Shown one piece after another: positions 42,768 to 55,000 of a stretch of 58,865 nt of DNA. Where the stretch lies: contig CAZYME010000016.1 of assembly GCA_964648115.1 (NCBI GenBank), positions 1-58,865 of the forward strand, read 5' to 3'. The notes below the pieces were generated by a model that had not been told where the DNA came from, made no database searches, and saw only the letters and a list, made by a program, of their open reading frames with translations. Positions within the stretch are counted from its first letter, which is position 1. Every line of letters starts with the position of its first letter. The stretch comes from CAZYME01 sp964648115 (lineage in GTDB: Bacteria > Pseudomonadota > Gammaproteobacteria > Legionellales > Legionellaceae). The position numbers and the translations under genes were made by a program.

Positions 42768-44741
42768 GTGAGTATTCTACAGTGCTGTTTGATTATTGTT
42801 CTGGCGCCTCTGATTGGGTCGGTTATAGCTGGGTTTTTCCGCAAGCAAATCGGTCGAGTTGGCGCGCATAGCGTTACTATAGCTGGTGTTGGGTTGTCAC
42901 TCGTACTGTCTATTTATGTTGCGACGTTAATTTTGACAGGTGCCGAACCTGTTTTAAACAGCAACTTATACACTTGGGCTAATGGCGGGGATCTTTTTCC
43001 TTTTGCGTTTTATATCGGTTTTATGATTGATCCGTTGACTGTAGTAATGTTGGTGATAGTAACCTTCGTGTCCTTTTTAGTGCACATTTACAGTATTGGC
43101 TACATGGTTGATGACGACGGCTATCAGCGCTTTTTTAGTTACATCTCCCTGTTTACTTTCATGATGTTGATGCTGGTTACTGCCAATAATTTCTTACAGT
43201 TGTTTTTTGGTTGGGAAGGTGTAGGGCTAGTGTCCTACCTGTTAATCAGCTTTTGGTATCAAAAAGAATCAGCTATCCAAGGTGGCTTAAAAGCATTCCT
43301 CGTCAACCGTGTTGGGGATTTCGGTTTTGTTCTCGGGATTGCTATGGTATTAGCCTATGTAGGTAGCCTTGATTATGAAACTGTGTTTAATAGTGCAGGT
43401 GCTTTAGCTAAAGAGAATATTGAGGTTTTTAGTGGGCATCAATGGTCTGTTATAACCGTGACATGTTTATTATTATTTGTAGGTGCAATGGGTAAATCAG
43501 CGCAGATCCCTCTGCATGTGTGGCTGCCTGAATCAATGGAAGGCCCTACGCCAATATCTGCACTCATCCACGCGGCTACCATGGTGACAGCTGGAGTATT
43601 TATGGTGGCTCGTATATCTCCTCTGATGGAGCTATCCACCACTGCCTTGAGCGTTGTATTAGTGATAGGAGCAACAGGAGCTTTGTTTACAGGCTTACTG
43701 GCTATTGTTATGAATGATATAAAGCGAGTTATTGCATACTCCACCCTGTCCCAACTTGGTTATATGATGGCTGCAATGGGCGCTTCAGCTTACAGTGCTG
43801 GGATGTTTCATCTTTTAACCCACGCTTGTTTTAAGGCGCTTCTATTCTTGGCAGCCGGTTCTGTCATTATCGGCATGCACCACGAACAAGATATGCGTAA
43901 AATGGGCGGCTTATATAAAAAGATGCCGATCACCTACATCACCTTTTTAATTGGTAGCTTGGCCTTGTGCGCGATTCCTCCTTTTGCCGGGTTTTATTCA
44001 AAAGATACCATCATAGAAGCTGTACAGTTATCAACGATACCTGGTAGCGCATATGCATATTTCTGTGTCGCAGTAGGAGCAATAGTTACAGCGGTATATA
44101 CATTCCGTGCGTTATTTATGACATTTCATGGTAAACCTCGTATGGACGACCATACCTGGTCACACGTGCATGAGTCGCCATGGGTGGTTTGGTTACCGTT
44201 AGTTCTACTTGCAATACCTTCTGTGATATTGGGATATATCATGTATATGCCAATGTTATTTGATGCGCCCACTCTGTTAAATGCATCGATTTTTGTATTG
44301 CCGGCTCACAATGTGTTAGCAGAAATGGCTAAAGAAGTTGTATCCCCCATGAAGACCATGCTTACCGCATTTGACTCGTTGGTGTTTTGGATGACGTTAG
44401 CAGGTATTGGAATAACTTGGGTATGTTACATCGGTATACCATCAATCCCCGCATATTTAGCTAAGAAATTTGCGTGGATTTACCAAATTTTAGTAGATAA
44501 ATATGGTTTTGATTCATTCTATGACTTCGCGTTTGTGCGAGGTGCTAGGGCTCTTGGACAAGGCTTTTATAACATAGGTGATCAAAAGCTCATTGACGGG
44601 TTGATCGTTAATGGAACAGGGCATACGGTAAAATGGTTTGCTGTGAAAGGTAAGTCTATTCAAAGTGGGTATTTATACCACTACGTTGCAGTGATGGTGC
44701 TAGGAATAGTAGGGTTTCTTTGCTGGTTATTATTAGGATAA
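42768..44741 (+). CDS. nuoL: NADH-quinone oxidoreductase subunit L
   Basis: Antiporter-like proton-pumping subunit, 657 residues, GTG start. It carries LFFGWEGVGLVSYLLI, the HAATMVTAGVFM signature and the LTHACFKALLFLAAGSVI lysine helix. The long C-terminal amphipathic HL helix runs from about 530 on. Confidence 0.96.
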   Translation: MSILQCCLIIVLAPLIGSVIAGFFRKQIGRVGAHSVTIAGVGLSLVLSIYVATLILTGAEPVLNSNLYTWANGGDLFPFAFYIGFMIDPLTVVMLVIVTFVSFLVHIYSIGYMVDDDGYQRFFSYISLFTFMMLMLVTANNFLQLFFGWEGVGLVSYLLISFWYQKESAIQGGLKAFLVNRVGDFGFVLGIAMVLAYVGSLDYETVFNSAGALAKENIEVFSGHQWSVITVTCLLLFVGAMGKSAQIPLHVWLPESMEGPTPISALIHAATMVTAGVFMVARISPLMELSTTALSVVLVIGATGALFTGLLAIVMNDIKRVIAYSTLSQLGYMMAAMGASAYSAGMFHLLTHACFKALLFLAAGSVIIGMHHEQDMRKMGGLYKKMPITYITFLIGSLALCAIPPFAGFYSKDTIIEAVQLSTIPGSAYAYFCVAVGAIVTAVYTFRALFMTFHGKPRMDDHTWSHVHESPWVVWLPLVLLAIPSVILGYIMYMPMLFDAPTLLNASIFVLPAHNVLAEMAKEVVSPMKTMLTAFDSLVFWMTLAGIGITWVCYIGIPSIPAYLAKKFAWIYQILVDKYGFDSFYDFAFVRGARALGQGFYNIGDQKLIDGLIVNGTGHTVKWFAVKGKSIQSGYLYHYVAVMVLGIVGFLCWLLLG

Positions 44742-44745
44742 GAGT

Positions 44746-46251
44746 ATGTATCATTTGCTCAATCTATTGATCTGGTTACCAATTATTGGTGGCGTATTTA
44801 TTTTTCTTACGGGTGATGATAACAATCCGAATGTATCTCGTTATCTATCATTATTTATTGTATTGCTCACATTGGTAATTTGTATTCCTTTAGTAATGGG
44901 ATTTAATATCAATGACTACAACATGCAATATGTTGACGATTTTCCGTGGATGCCAGCTTTAGGTATTCATTACCATCTTGGTATTGATGGATTGTCTTTA
45001 CTCTTAATTGTATTGAGTGTGTTTACCAACCTGATAGTCCTTTTGGCGACTTGGGGCAGCATTACAAAGCGTGTGGCGCAATATTTAGCAGCGTTTCTTA
45101 TCATGCAAGGCCTCTTGGTAGGTGTATTTGCGGCCATGGACGCCATTGTATTTTATATATTTTGGGAAGCGACGTTAGTGCCGATGTACCTCATCATAGG
45201 TATATGGGGTTCAGATAATCGAGTTTATGCGGCTATTAAGTTCTTTTTGTATACATTCTTAGGCTCAGTTTTAATGCTAGCATCGTTTTTATACCTAGGT
45301 TACCTGACTGGGTCTTTTAGTATCGAAAACATGTATGCCGTTAAATTGGGTATGACCGCACAAACGTTAATTTTTATTTCCTTTTTCCTTGGATTTGCCA
45401 TCAAAATCCCTATGTTCCCTGTCCATACTTGGTTACCTGACGCACATACGGAAGCTCCAGCAGGAGGTTCTATTGTACTGGCAGCTATTTTATTGAAGCT
45501 TGGGGCGTATGGATTTATTCGCTTTGCTTTACCCATTGTGCCTGATGCTTGTAGTAAATATGCGGGTGTGATGATTGTTCTGTCATTAATTGCCGTTGTT
45601 TATGTGGGCCTAGTCGCTATTATTCAGAAAGATATGAAACGGCTCATTGCCTATTCATCAATATCACATATGGGTTTTGTCACGCTTGGATGTTTTGCGA
45701 TTTTTGCGATTGCTGATAGCACGGGTTTGCGTAGTGCGGGTCTTGTGCTTGAAGGTGCTATTGTCGTGATGGTTTCGCATGCGTTTGTTTCAAGCGCAAT
45801 GTTTGCGGGTGTGGGCTTTATCTATGATCGTATGCACACAAGGCAAGTTAAAGATTTTGGTGGGGTTGTGAATACCATGCCAATCTTTGCTTCCTTTTTC
45901 ATGTTATTCGCAATGGCTAATGCGGGGTTACCAGGTACTTCCGGTTTTGTTGGTGAGTTTATGGTGATACTTGGCAGTTTAAAAGCCGGTTTTTGGGTGG
46001 CTTTTTGGGCGGCAACTACATTGATTATTGGAGCTTCATACACACTTTGGATGTATAAACGCGTTATATTCGGCCCAATTGCTAATAAGAAAGTTGAAGA
46101 GCTGCGAGATATTTGCGGGTTTGAGCTTAGTGCTTATGTGTTATTGGCTATTATGGTTGTTGCAATGGGTGTTTATCCAAAGCCAATGCTTGACTATGTA
46201 CACCAAACCGTAAGCCATACATTAGCGCAGGCGGATAAATCAAAATTGTAG
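44746..46251 (+). CDS. nuoM: NADH-quinone oxidoreductase subunit M
   Basis: Second antiporter-like subunit, 501 residues. FYIFWEATLVPMYLIIGIWG carries the pumping Glu; KIPMFPVHTWLPDAHTEAPAGGS and LIAYSSISHMGFVTLG are family signatures. It starts 4 bp after nuoL. Confidence 0.96.
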   Translation: MYHLLNLLIWLPIIGGVFIFLTGDDNNPNVSRYLSLFIVLLTLVICIPLVMGFNINDYNMQYVDDFPWMPALGIHYHLGIDGLSLLLIVLSVFTNLIVLLATWGSITKRVAQYLAAFLIMQGLLVGVFAAMDAIVFYIFWEATLVPMYLIIGIWGSDNRVYAAIKFFLYTFLGSVLMLASFLYLGYLTGSFSIENMYAVKLGMTAQTLIFISFFLGFAIKIPMFPVHTWLPDAHTEAPAGGSIVLAAILLKLGAYGFIRFALPIVPDACSKYAGVMIVLSLIAVVYVGLVAIIQKDMKRLIAYSSISHMGFVTLGCFAIFAIADSTGLRSAGLVLEGAIVVMVSHAFVSSAMFAGVGFIYDRMHTRQVKDFGGVVNTMPIFASFFMLFAMANAGLPGTSGFVGEFMVILGSLKAGFWVAFWAATTLIIGASYTLWMYKRVIFGPIANKKVEELRDICGFELSAYVLLAIMVVAMGVYPKPMLDYVHQTVSHTLAQADKSKL

Positions 46252-46269
46252 GAATAGGGCTAAACTGAG

Positions 46270-47712
46270 ATGACTGAAATACTAAGTAATATTCACCTAG
46301 CATTACCTGAAATGATCATACTGGGAACAGCGTGTGTAGCACTGCTTGCCGATTTGTTTCTAAGACAGCGCTTCAAGTCAATCGCCTTTGTATGTTCTAT
46401 ATGCGGACTTGTACTAGCTGGCATCGTTAGCTTTCTATACCTTGGTCAATACAGTAGCGTAATTCTTCATGGGCTCTTTATTAGTGATGACACCGCTCAA
46501 TTGATGAAGATATTTATATGTCTAACAGTATTTTTAAGCTTTTTGTATTCCAGGCATTATATCGAAGAACGACAAATGCCAACGGGTGATTATTATATTT
46601 TAGGTTTGTTTTCAACGTTGGGCATGATGGCATTAGTATCAGCTCATTCACTCTTGACTATCTACCTTGGTTTAGAATTGCTGTCTCTCCCCTTATATGC
46701 AATGACTGCAATTCGGCGCACTAACAGCGACGCTTCTGAAGCGGCAATGAAATATTTTGTCATGGGTGCAATTGCATCCGGTATGCTGCTGTATGGTATA
46801 TCTCTTATATATGGTGCAACAGGTAAACTCGACTTGTTAGATATTGCAAATGCAGTTTCTGTAGGGTGGAAAGAGCAGGGGACCTTACTTTCGTTTGCTT
46901 TGGTATTTATTATGGCAGGAGTTGGATTCAAACTAGCTGCTGTTCCATTTCATATGTGGGTTCCAGATGTATATCAAGGTGCCCCTACATGTGTAACGTT
47001 GTTTATTGGCGCTGCTCCTAAGATTGCAGCACTAGGGATGGCTTTACGTATTCTTGCGTTAGGTTTACCGGATATAGCTTCGCAGTGGCAACAGCTTGTA
47101 CTCATTATGGCCTTGCTCTCAACGGGTGCTGGTAATCTGCTAGCGATCGCACAGAGTAATATCAAACGCTTACTTGCCTATTCAGCAATTTCCCATATGG
47201 GCTATGCCCTATTTGGAATATTGGCGGCTACAGCTGCCGGTTATTCAGCGGCTTTATACTACGTATTAGTCTATGCCATCACCTCCGCAGCAGCTTTCGG
47301 CCTAATTGTTTTGATGTCACGCTCAGGTGTTGAAATTGAAGCAGTTGATGATTTAAAAGGCCTGAACAAGCGTAATCCCTGGCTCGCATTTATGTTGATG
47401 CTTGTCATGCTTTCAATGGCAGGGATCCCACCGCTTGTAGGTTTTTTTACTAAATTACTGGTGCTAAAAGCATTAATTGATGCACAAATGACCTGGGTAG
47501 CGATCCTCGGGCTTATTTTTGCTGTTATCGGTGCGTTCTATTATTTACGCATCATCAAAGTAATGTATTTCGACGAACCAGTTGACCCAGCACCTGTGAA
47601 ATTATCTAGCACGATAACGCTAGTTTTTTCAGCAAATTGCTTGTCACTACTTTATCTGGGTATATTTCCAGGCGCGTTAATCGGCGCGTGTATTAATGCA
47701 TTCATAAGCTAA
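46270..47712 (+). CDS. nuoN: NADH-quinone oxidoreductase subunit N
   Basis: Third antiporter-like subunit and the last nuo gene, 480 residues. YLGLELLSLPLYAMTAIRR, FKLAAVPFHMWVPDVYQGAPT and LLAYSAISHMGYALFG are diagnostic. No clear Rho-independent terminator follows; the accessory region begins 141 bp downstream. Confidence 0.96.
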   Translation: MTEILSNIHLALPEMIILGTACVALLADLFLRQRFKSIAFVCSICGLVLAGIVSFLYLGQYSSVILHGLFISDDTAQLMKIFICLTVFLSFLYSRHYIEERQMPTGDYYILGLFSTLGMMALVSAHSLLTIYLGLELLSLPLYAMTAIRRTNSDASEAAMKYFVMGAIASGMLLYGISLIYGATGKLDLLDIANAVSVGWKEQGTLLSFALVFIMAGVGFKLAAVPFHMWVPDVYQGAPTCVTLFIGAAPKIAALGMALRILALGLPDIASQWQQLVLIMALLSTGAGNLLAIAQSNIKRLLAYSAISHMGYALFGILAATAAGYSAALYYVLVYAITSAAAFGLIVLMSRSGVEIEAVDDLKGLNKRNPWLAFMLMLVMLSMAGIPPLVGFFTKLLVLKALIDAQMTWVAILGLIFAVIGAFYYLRIIKVMYFDEPVDPAPVKLSSTITLVFSANCLSLLYLGIFPGALIGACINAFIS

Positions 47713-47853
47713 TTGAATAAATGACTCTGAATGAGCGGCCTGCTTGATCTGGATTTTTGTGCGAAAACCACTAAAAAAAACCAGTTTGATTTTCAATAAA
47801 CCAACTTTTGAGTTATATTAATTAATAATCCCATCATTTTCACGGTATTAAGT

Positions 47854-48756
47854 ATGAGATTTAATTTCTGTCAACTCAATCGTACAAAGGGCGGCCTAAA
47901 TGCAGTAAGTGCTTTTGCTAAATTTGGTAAAGAGGAGCAAGTACTTGAGTTATTAAGTAATGGAGGAAAAAAGGAGGATGCTGTTTATGGATATGCTTTA
48001 GGGGGGTATGTTAAAAAAGTAAATGATTTTCTTAAAAGCAATCCTGAATTAATAATACATGCAGCTAAAGGTTACGCCCGCGGAAATAATGAGGCAGAAA
48101 CAGCGAAATTACGTCAGCGTAAGGGAGGCGATGGCCTTACTATAAAAAAAGCCTTATTGGAAGGATATGCTCAGGCAGCAAATATGACTCAAAGCAACGC
48201 AATAACATCCTCTAGAGATCGTTCATCATATATGCCTACTCTAGTTAAAGGATTAGCTCAAGCCGGTCATCTCCTGGTGCTAAACTATGTCACCAATGAG
48301 GAATTACAAAATGTTGCCATTACAGCCGCAGCATCATCTGGAGACGTTGACCTTGTTAATCAGCTATTAAAGCTCCAAGATATAATTTTAAGCGAATTAG
48401 CCAAGCCTCTAGCTCCCACTGCAAAATGCGCTTTGGGTCATGCATTAATTGGATACAGTAGGGGAAGGCATTATGAGCACATTGAACACATACTAGCATT
48501 AGGAGTTAACCCGATGCTCTGCTTAACCGCTATTTTTGACGAAAAGAACCTTCATGAAAGTGATGTTCAATCTTTATCAGCTCATATTTGTGACACACCA
48601 CTTCGAGAACATCTCCTAACACTCATTAAAAAGCATTTTGCCACGCGAATCGAGAAAGATAGGGACTTTAGTAATGACTCTGAACTCGAAGAATTACTGG
48701 CAAGCAGTCTGCTAGACTTTCATGAGAAAGTAGGGGTAGTTGGCAATTCACATTGA
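47854..48756 (+). CDS. Ankyrin-like helical-repeat protein, candidate effector
   Basis: A 300-residue soluble protein without a signal peptide. It contains about six degenerate repeats of the form A-x-x-G-Y/L-A-x-x-G-x4-V-x-x-L: AVSAFAKFGKEEQVLELL (17-34), AVYGYALGGYVKKVNDFL (43-60), then around 100, 129, 155 (AITAAASSGDVDLVNQLL) and 193. The pattern is ankyrin-like but lacks the usual TPLH. The acidic C-terminal segment (SNDSELEELLASSLLDFHEK) resembles the Glu-rich tails of Dot/Icm substrates. It is inserted between nuoN and the giant gene. No PmrA-type box with correct geometry precedes it. The function is unknown. Confidence 0.6.
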   Translation: MRFNFCQLNRTKGGLNAVSAFAKFGKEEQVLELLSNGGKKEDAVYGYALGGYVKKVNDFLKSNPELIIHAAKGYARGNNEAETAKLRQRKGGDGLTIKKALLEGYAQAANMTQSNAITSSRDRSSYMPTLVKGLAQAGHLLVLNYVTNEELQNVAITAAASSGDVDLVNQLLKLQDIILSELAKPLAPTAKCALGHALIGYSRGRHYEHIEHILALGVNPMLCLTAIFDEKNLHESDVQSLSAHICDTPLREHLLTLIKKHFATRIEKDRDFSNDSELEELLASSLLDFHEKVGVVGNSH

Positions 48757-48863
48757 AATCAGACTCAGTCGTCACAATGTATTTGCGATGAATTAGAAAT
48801 CCCCGCCATTCTATCCTCTCTGGATGTTTACCCCTCAGCTTATTATGTAAAATAAACACGCTT

Positions 48864-48896
48864 ATTAATAATTTCTTAATCAAAATAAGATACGAT
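48864..48896 (+). promoter_or_regulatory. Putative PmrA box and -10 element for the giant gene
   Basis: Half-sites ATTAATAAT (48864-48872) and CTTAATCAA (48875-48883) lie 11 bp apart. After exactly 7 bp comes TACGAT (48891-48896). The leader of about 190 bases is AT-rich and carries a hairpin, TAAGAAAAA/TTTTTCTTA (48913-48921, 48930-48938). The rest of the 340-bp gap shows no gene. Confidence 0.55.
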
Positions 48897-49096
48897 GAGA
48901 CGTAAAATACCATAAGAAAAAGCAAAAAATTTTTCTTAATTTATTTTATGTATTGGTATCGAGGCTAATGTTGTGTAATTTTAAGCTTAAATGGTCTAGA
49001 ATAGAGTAAGTGATGCAAAATAAAACAGAAAGCATAAATAAAAATAATTAGGGATCGATTGTCAACAGACGATGGTTTTAGCAATTGAGAGGTAAG

Positions 49097-52000
49097 ATGA
49101 ACGGGCAAGTGAAAAAAATCATAGATGATTTTATCGCATCAAAAGGGATAGAGGAATCTAAACAGCTATGTGATACCTTTGCGGATGCTCTAAAATGGGT
49201 CAATGAGCACGTGCCATCTGATGTCTTTAACTTGGCTGCTATTGGTGCCAGTGATCAAGAAACGCACGATGAGCAAAGTGATGCGCGACAAGTACTGTTT
49301 CAATTTCTAGAAAAAGCAGTTGATTACAAAAAAAATCCTGCGGTTTTTCTTTCAAAAAGCGCCCCTGTATTCAAAGCACAAACGTTTGATCGTTCCGATA
49401 TTTATATTAATGATGTTCACATTTACCAATCAGTTCAAAACCTAGGTATTCAAGAAAAGTACATCCGTGGGTTATTAACTAAAACGCATTGGCTCACAGA
49501 ATTAGACATTCAACGCCAACTCAAATATTACGGCCTGAATGACACCATTAAAATCGCCCCATTCACCGAGCCTAGCTTAAGAGCGACGATCGATTTAGCT
49601 GTCCGGGATCATGCGGATGCTGTATCTGAATACACTGTACCTGTGATGTTAAATCAAGGCAGTGTTGGTGGTAGCCAAGGTTTCCATTGGCTTTCAGCAC
49701 AGGTCACTATTGACCCGCTAGGCCATAAGATTTCTTATCGTATTGATGACAGCTTAGCTTTATCGAAAGAAGAAAAACGCCAATATAAAACCATTATTGA
49801 AGGAGCGTTGGCAGCTAAAGCAGATGAATTCCATAATCCGTTCCCTACTGATGCAGGATGGATCATCGAACACTCCGAAATTAATGGCCACAATACTCAA
49901 ACAGATGGTTATTCCTGCGGCTATCGTGCCCTAAGGCAATTATTAAGTAATCCTGCTATTTGTGGAGAAAATGTTAATGCCACGGATTTTGCACATACCT
50001 CGTTAGATTCAGAGCGCTTAGTTAGAAAAATATTTGACGATCAACTAAAAGATTTAAGCGTGTCTGTTGATGTTTTTGATAGCTTGAGTGCAAAAGGTCA
50101 AGGATTTTTTGCAGAATCCTTTGGTAGCGCGAGTAAAGTAAAAACCGTTGATAAGGGCGCATTACAGCGTTTTCTTTTGGGTCCCGATGAAACATTAAAA
50201 AAAGAGGCGGATAGAGCTCATAAAAAAATTGAAGCGGTAGTCGGCGCATTTACCCACACTTTGACGCTATTAACATTTCCGAATGGAGCTAAAGATGACA
50301 GCTTAACCGCGGTTGAGTACGAAGCCTTTTTTGATAATTTGCATGGCATTGAACAGATAGGACAAAGTAACTTAAAACGAGTTAATTTACCTTATGTCTC
50401 TAGTGAAGCCCTAGATGGGATCACCAGCTATTTTGCAATTCATTCTGCAACAGCGTTTAAAGAGCTGGGCTTGTTCATCGATAAAGAGCCTGGTACGAAT
50501 AAAGAAGCGTTTCTCAGTAAATTTAAATTAAGCATCGCTACTTTATCCAATGCAGGGCTTGAAAAAATTGAGCTTCGTGACGAGCATCAGCAATTATCCG
50601 CTGATGAATTTAAAGAACTAAAAGATTTCGCTGTTCAAGCAGGGCTAGCATGTAAAATACAGCTACCTAAGGAATATGTTACTTCTACGTTGCAACGAGA
50701 ACTCGATAGAGTCATCGAACGGAATCAACAAAAGAAAAATAATAGTATGCTTTCCGGGGAGCAAAGTGTAACGAATGAAAAGAGGACTACCAAAAGTTCC
50801 AGAAGAAGGGAAAAGCTGGATTTTGCACATGCAAAACAAGTGGATATTGAGTTACAGGATAGTGTTGAGGCCGAAGTAGCCATTGAGATGGCATTTGAAA
50901 AGGCCCAAGACAGTAATGAGTTTGTCCTCAAGAGAGCCTTTAATTTAGATGACCTCCACGCGGCAGTTCGCGAGAATGATTTTTCAGCCTTTTCTCATCT
51001 CAAAGTGATGATGAGCAAACAGGACTTCGTCAAAGCTTGGCATGAGATATTTGGCAATTTAGTACAAGGTGAATTGCAAATTGGCTCTAAAAAATGGAAT
51101 GCTATAGGTGGTCAAACGGTATATTCTGCACCCCAAATTTCTAAGATTAGCGAAGAAGCACTACAACAATTATTGAGAGAAGGGCATTTCCCAGCAGGTG
51201 GTATTGATTTTCAAAATTTACCTCAAGGCTTTATGCTCATCAATGATGATGCAAAAAAAGGTGGTCGAATCTTACATTATGATGCCGATTATAAAAAAGG
51301 CGCTTTAGTTGCACCATTACTTGCTGACAAACAAAGTGTATCTCCTCTGATCATTGATGTAGTAGAGCAAATGATTGCGGATTTGCCCCCAGATCATAGC
51401 TTAAGGGTTATCTGGCACACGCTTAATGAATCGGCTATTTATGATGCTAATAAAAGTCAAATTTTTCGAGAAGTAGTACTTGATGTATTGAGTCTACCTC
51501 GTGCAGATCAACAGCAGCTTATTCAATTGTGCGGTGGGGCAGAGAATCTCAACTTAAGCCAATTAAAAAATTTTTGCAAATACCGCGCAGAACTTGCACG
51601 TCTATCAAAAGATCCGTTTGATACAAAAGATGTCCTTAATCTATCTGTCGTGGATCAATCTCTCAACCTAACCAGCTCAGATGCAGAGGCTATCCGATCA
51701 GGATTAATTAATCTTGCTGCACATGCAGGAGCCTTAGCAGTTGAGGAACATCCTTTATTACGTATTATTAAGACAGATCCTGAAATCGAAAAGCAAGTAC
51801 GCGGCGCGCTAGATAAATATCACTTAACACCAGCTACGCTCAATGACTTGACTCGTGTTTACTCCAGTTATGGGCACCAAGGGGTTAATAAAGTATTGAC
51901 CACTTGGGATGCAATCAGCGAATTAAAATCGATAAAGCCAGAGATAGTGGCAGAGATAATAGCCAATAGTGATCCGCTAAAAGATATTATTTTGAGCCAG

Positions 52001-55000
52001 AATTTGCTGGAAGCTTGCAAGCGCTTAAGCGATTTTAGTGAAAACAAGCGTCAGTGGTTCCTACAACTTTACACAAACCATACTCCTAAATCCGATAAAA
52101 ATTTTATACATTTATTTAGAAGTTTTACTGAATTTAGTAGAGAAATTGAAAATACAAACCAGTTGGCCTTTTATTCCCTCGCTAAAATCCAACATCCTTT
52201 TACAGCCAATACGGATATGCGAACCGCTATGGGACGTATGATAACCATTATGGATGCCTGTAAAAAAGCAGATTTAGGGGTGCAGTGGGAGCGTATTGCT
52301 GAAATTGATTTAGGCCCTAACGCGGCAGTTAATGCTGTGCGAATAAATAGCCAGAATCGCCGCTGCTTTTTTGTTATTCCGGAAATGCAAATCAAACCGG
52401 ATCATGAAGACTTAACAAGATTACCCTATGATACTGTAATCAATGTTAGTGCCGTAGCACCCAAAACTACCGGCGGTGATGGAGAGGCTGTTTTTAATGG
52501 GGATGATGCTGAAACCGTCCAAAAAAGATTTTTTAGATATTTGGCCTATCAAGAGCATCGCATGCCGGTGTCTTTCTACCTGCGAGCAGCAGCACAAATT
52601 GAAGAAATGGGTAAACGCCAAACTAAAATAGACCGCTCGGAGCTCAATACGTTGTATAGACTCTTAGCAGAGGTCACTACTGGTAAAAATTACCAACATT
52701 TTATTGATAATGAGCAAGTGGCAGAGGAGCAATGGGGAAATATTCTAAAGAATATTGAGGGTGCTCAGCTAAAAATGAATACGTTTATGTATAAGGCGGC
52801 CTGTGTAGCGGCCAAAGGCGATGTTAACAAAATAATTTATAAAGCACTGATTGCCAACCTAGGCGAGCTCAGTTCCGTACCCAGTATTGACGTCATGGAT
52901 AAGCTCGTCACTTTAATGACCACTCCTATTACCGATTATAATAAAGGGGCTGTAAATCTTGCTGGGTTTCAAAAATCTATGGGGCGGCTTAACCAATCTA
53001 ATTATACACTCAGACAATTAACTACTCGATATCAAGATAAAATCTACATGGGTATGAAGTTTTATAATAAGGCCAGCTATGAAAAACGTTACGCGGTACC
53101 AGAAAGCCTGCAAGACCTCTACGAAGCAGAGGTTAGTTTATTTGATCATCATACCTTGGTCGCTTTCAGTCTTTCCCAAAAGAGTGATCAGGGATTTGAT
53201 GAGTTCGCTGTTCCTTTAATTAGTACTTTTTCATTAGATCACGAAAATATTCAAGGATTGTATGCCCTGCATAACAGTGCTAATAGCCCAATAAAATCAA
53301 GCCTAATGGCGAATTTTGGTACGATTCTCTTGGACGTTAAAGACAATAATGGGCTTAACGCTGATTCACTGAGCGCAATAATGGCCGAGCTATTGCGAGA
53401 AAATGGGGTTTTCGCGCAAATTGAATCTTCTATAAAAGCGTCCTTTAAGGAAATTCCACTTTTAGAAGAAAAACTACGGAGCAATGGAGCTACTCAGGAT
53501 GAGTTAGAGCGCTATAAGAATATCACAAGAATACAATCCTACATGCGAAATCTAGAGGTTTATACCAGCGAAGATGACATGCTTGAAATTCGCCAGAGAA
53601 TCGGCTCAGAGGCAAAAGCGAAAATGGCTGAGTTTTTAGAAACCAATGCGTTATTAAAAGCAGCTCTCCCTGAGGGGTATGCAGATCGGTTAAAATCGCA
53701 GAAGGCTACTGGTGCAGTGACCATCCTCATTGATGAGTATTTTAAAACGCAAGAGTTAAAAGCACAGGTTGAAAAAATTCGTGCAAAATTTTCTGAGTTG
53801 CCAGAAGATCAACAACTTACAATAATAAGAGATATATCGGCCATCCTAAGTCAATGCGACACAGAGTCTGAAAAGCACGAGGTAGCGGCGGCGCTAGCCA
53901 ACCAGCAACTGCTTAGTGAGGGTGCAAAAGCCTATAGCAACTTACTGAGTGCTGTCAGAAGTGCAGGCAGCAGCCCATTTGTGTATTACATGCAACAAGC
54001 GCAACTCTATGCTGCCCGTAATAATGATGCTGCTCCTCTTGATGGACTATGCGAAAAGGCCGCTTATTTTATTGGTGAAGCCATTCCGTCTCTGGCTAGC
54101 CGCTACAAAAATTTAAGCATTCTTGAGTTCGCGCCTTTAATCTCCTCTGTTATAAGCGCGGGCCGCCAAGAGGAATTAAGCGCCACAATGGAGGTAGGTG
54201 ATAGTTTTGTTAAGTGGCAGCGTGCATCAACTTCTTTGCTTGCCGCTCAAACCAATCCCACCGAACTGGAAGGAGTGCTTGTTGCTTTGGAGCCGCAACA
54301 AAAGAGCGTAATTACCAGTCTAGAAGCTTTACAAGTTCATTTGAATAGACTGAAAAATCCTACGATTACCCGGGCTAAAATTGATACGAAGGAGGAGGAA
54401 GTTAATGCGCTTGGGGTCAATAGCAGTAGCGGATTAACCGATTATACCTTTGAAACCAGACAGGTCACTCAGCCTACCAACGCGCTTAAGAGGTTGGGAG
54501 CGTTTTTCGGGGTATCAAAAGCTGAGGAAACCGTTAATAAATATTATAAAATCACCACCACTTATCAGGAAGCTAGGGATCCTGATGGACTGGATAATGA
54601 TCTAGTCAGCCAAGTATTGGGTCAAATTAAAGAGCAAGAAAGAGCCTCTGTAACTTACGGACATGCGCTCACGGAGTCCATGGCGATTATTGATCGTCTT
54701 GTTGAGGCCTATCCTTCGGCTAAATCCATGTTACTCCCGTTAACCAAAGGTTATCTTGAACATAAAGGGGACGCTGCACCTACAGGGGCGCATATTCAGC
54801 AAGCCTATTTAAATTTAAAACATTTGGAGCGAGAGTTAACCGTTCTTGATAACAAAGATATGGTTATTAGTTTATGTGAGCATTTTTGTGTCGAAGGAAA
54901 ATACAATTTCACTGATTTAATGACCATTTTTAACGGCGGCATTTTAAGAGCAGGCGAGCGTAATATTAGCTTTGCAGGTTATACCCAATTAAGCGCAGAC

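Noticed and set aside
47713..47853. PmrA-type box before the ankyrin-like gene
   Set aside because: TTAAT motifs occur (47818-47827) but are 5 bp apart. At the correct 11-bp spacing only one half-site is good and no -10 lies 7 bp downstream.
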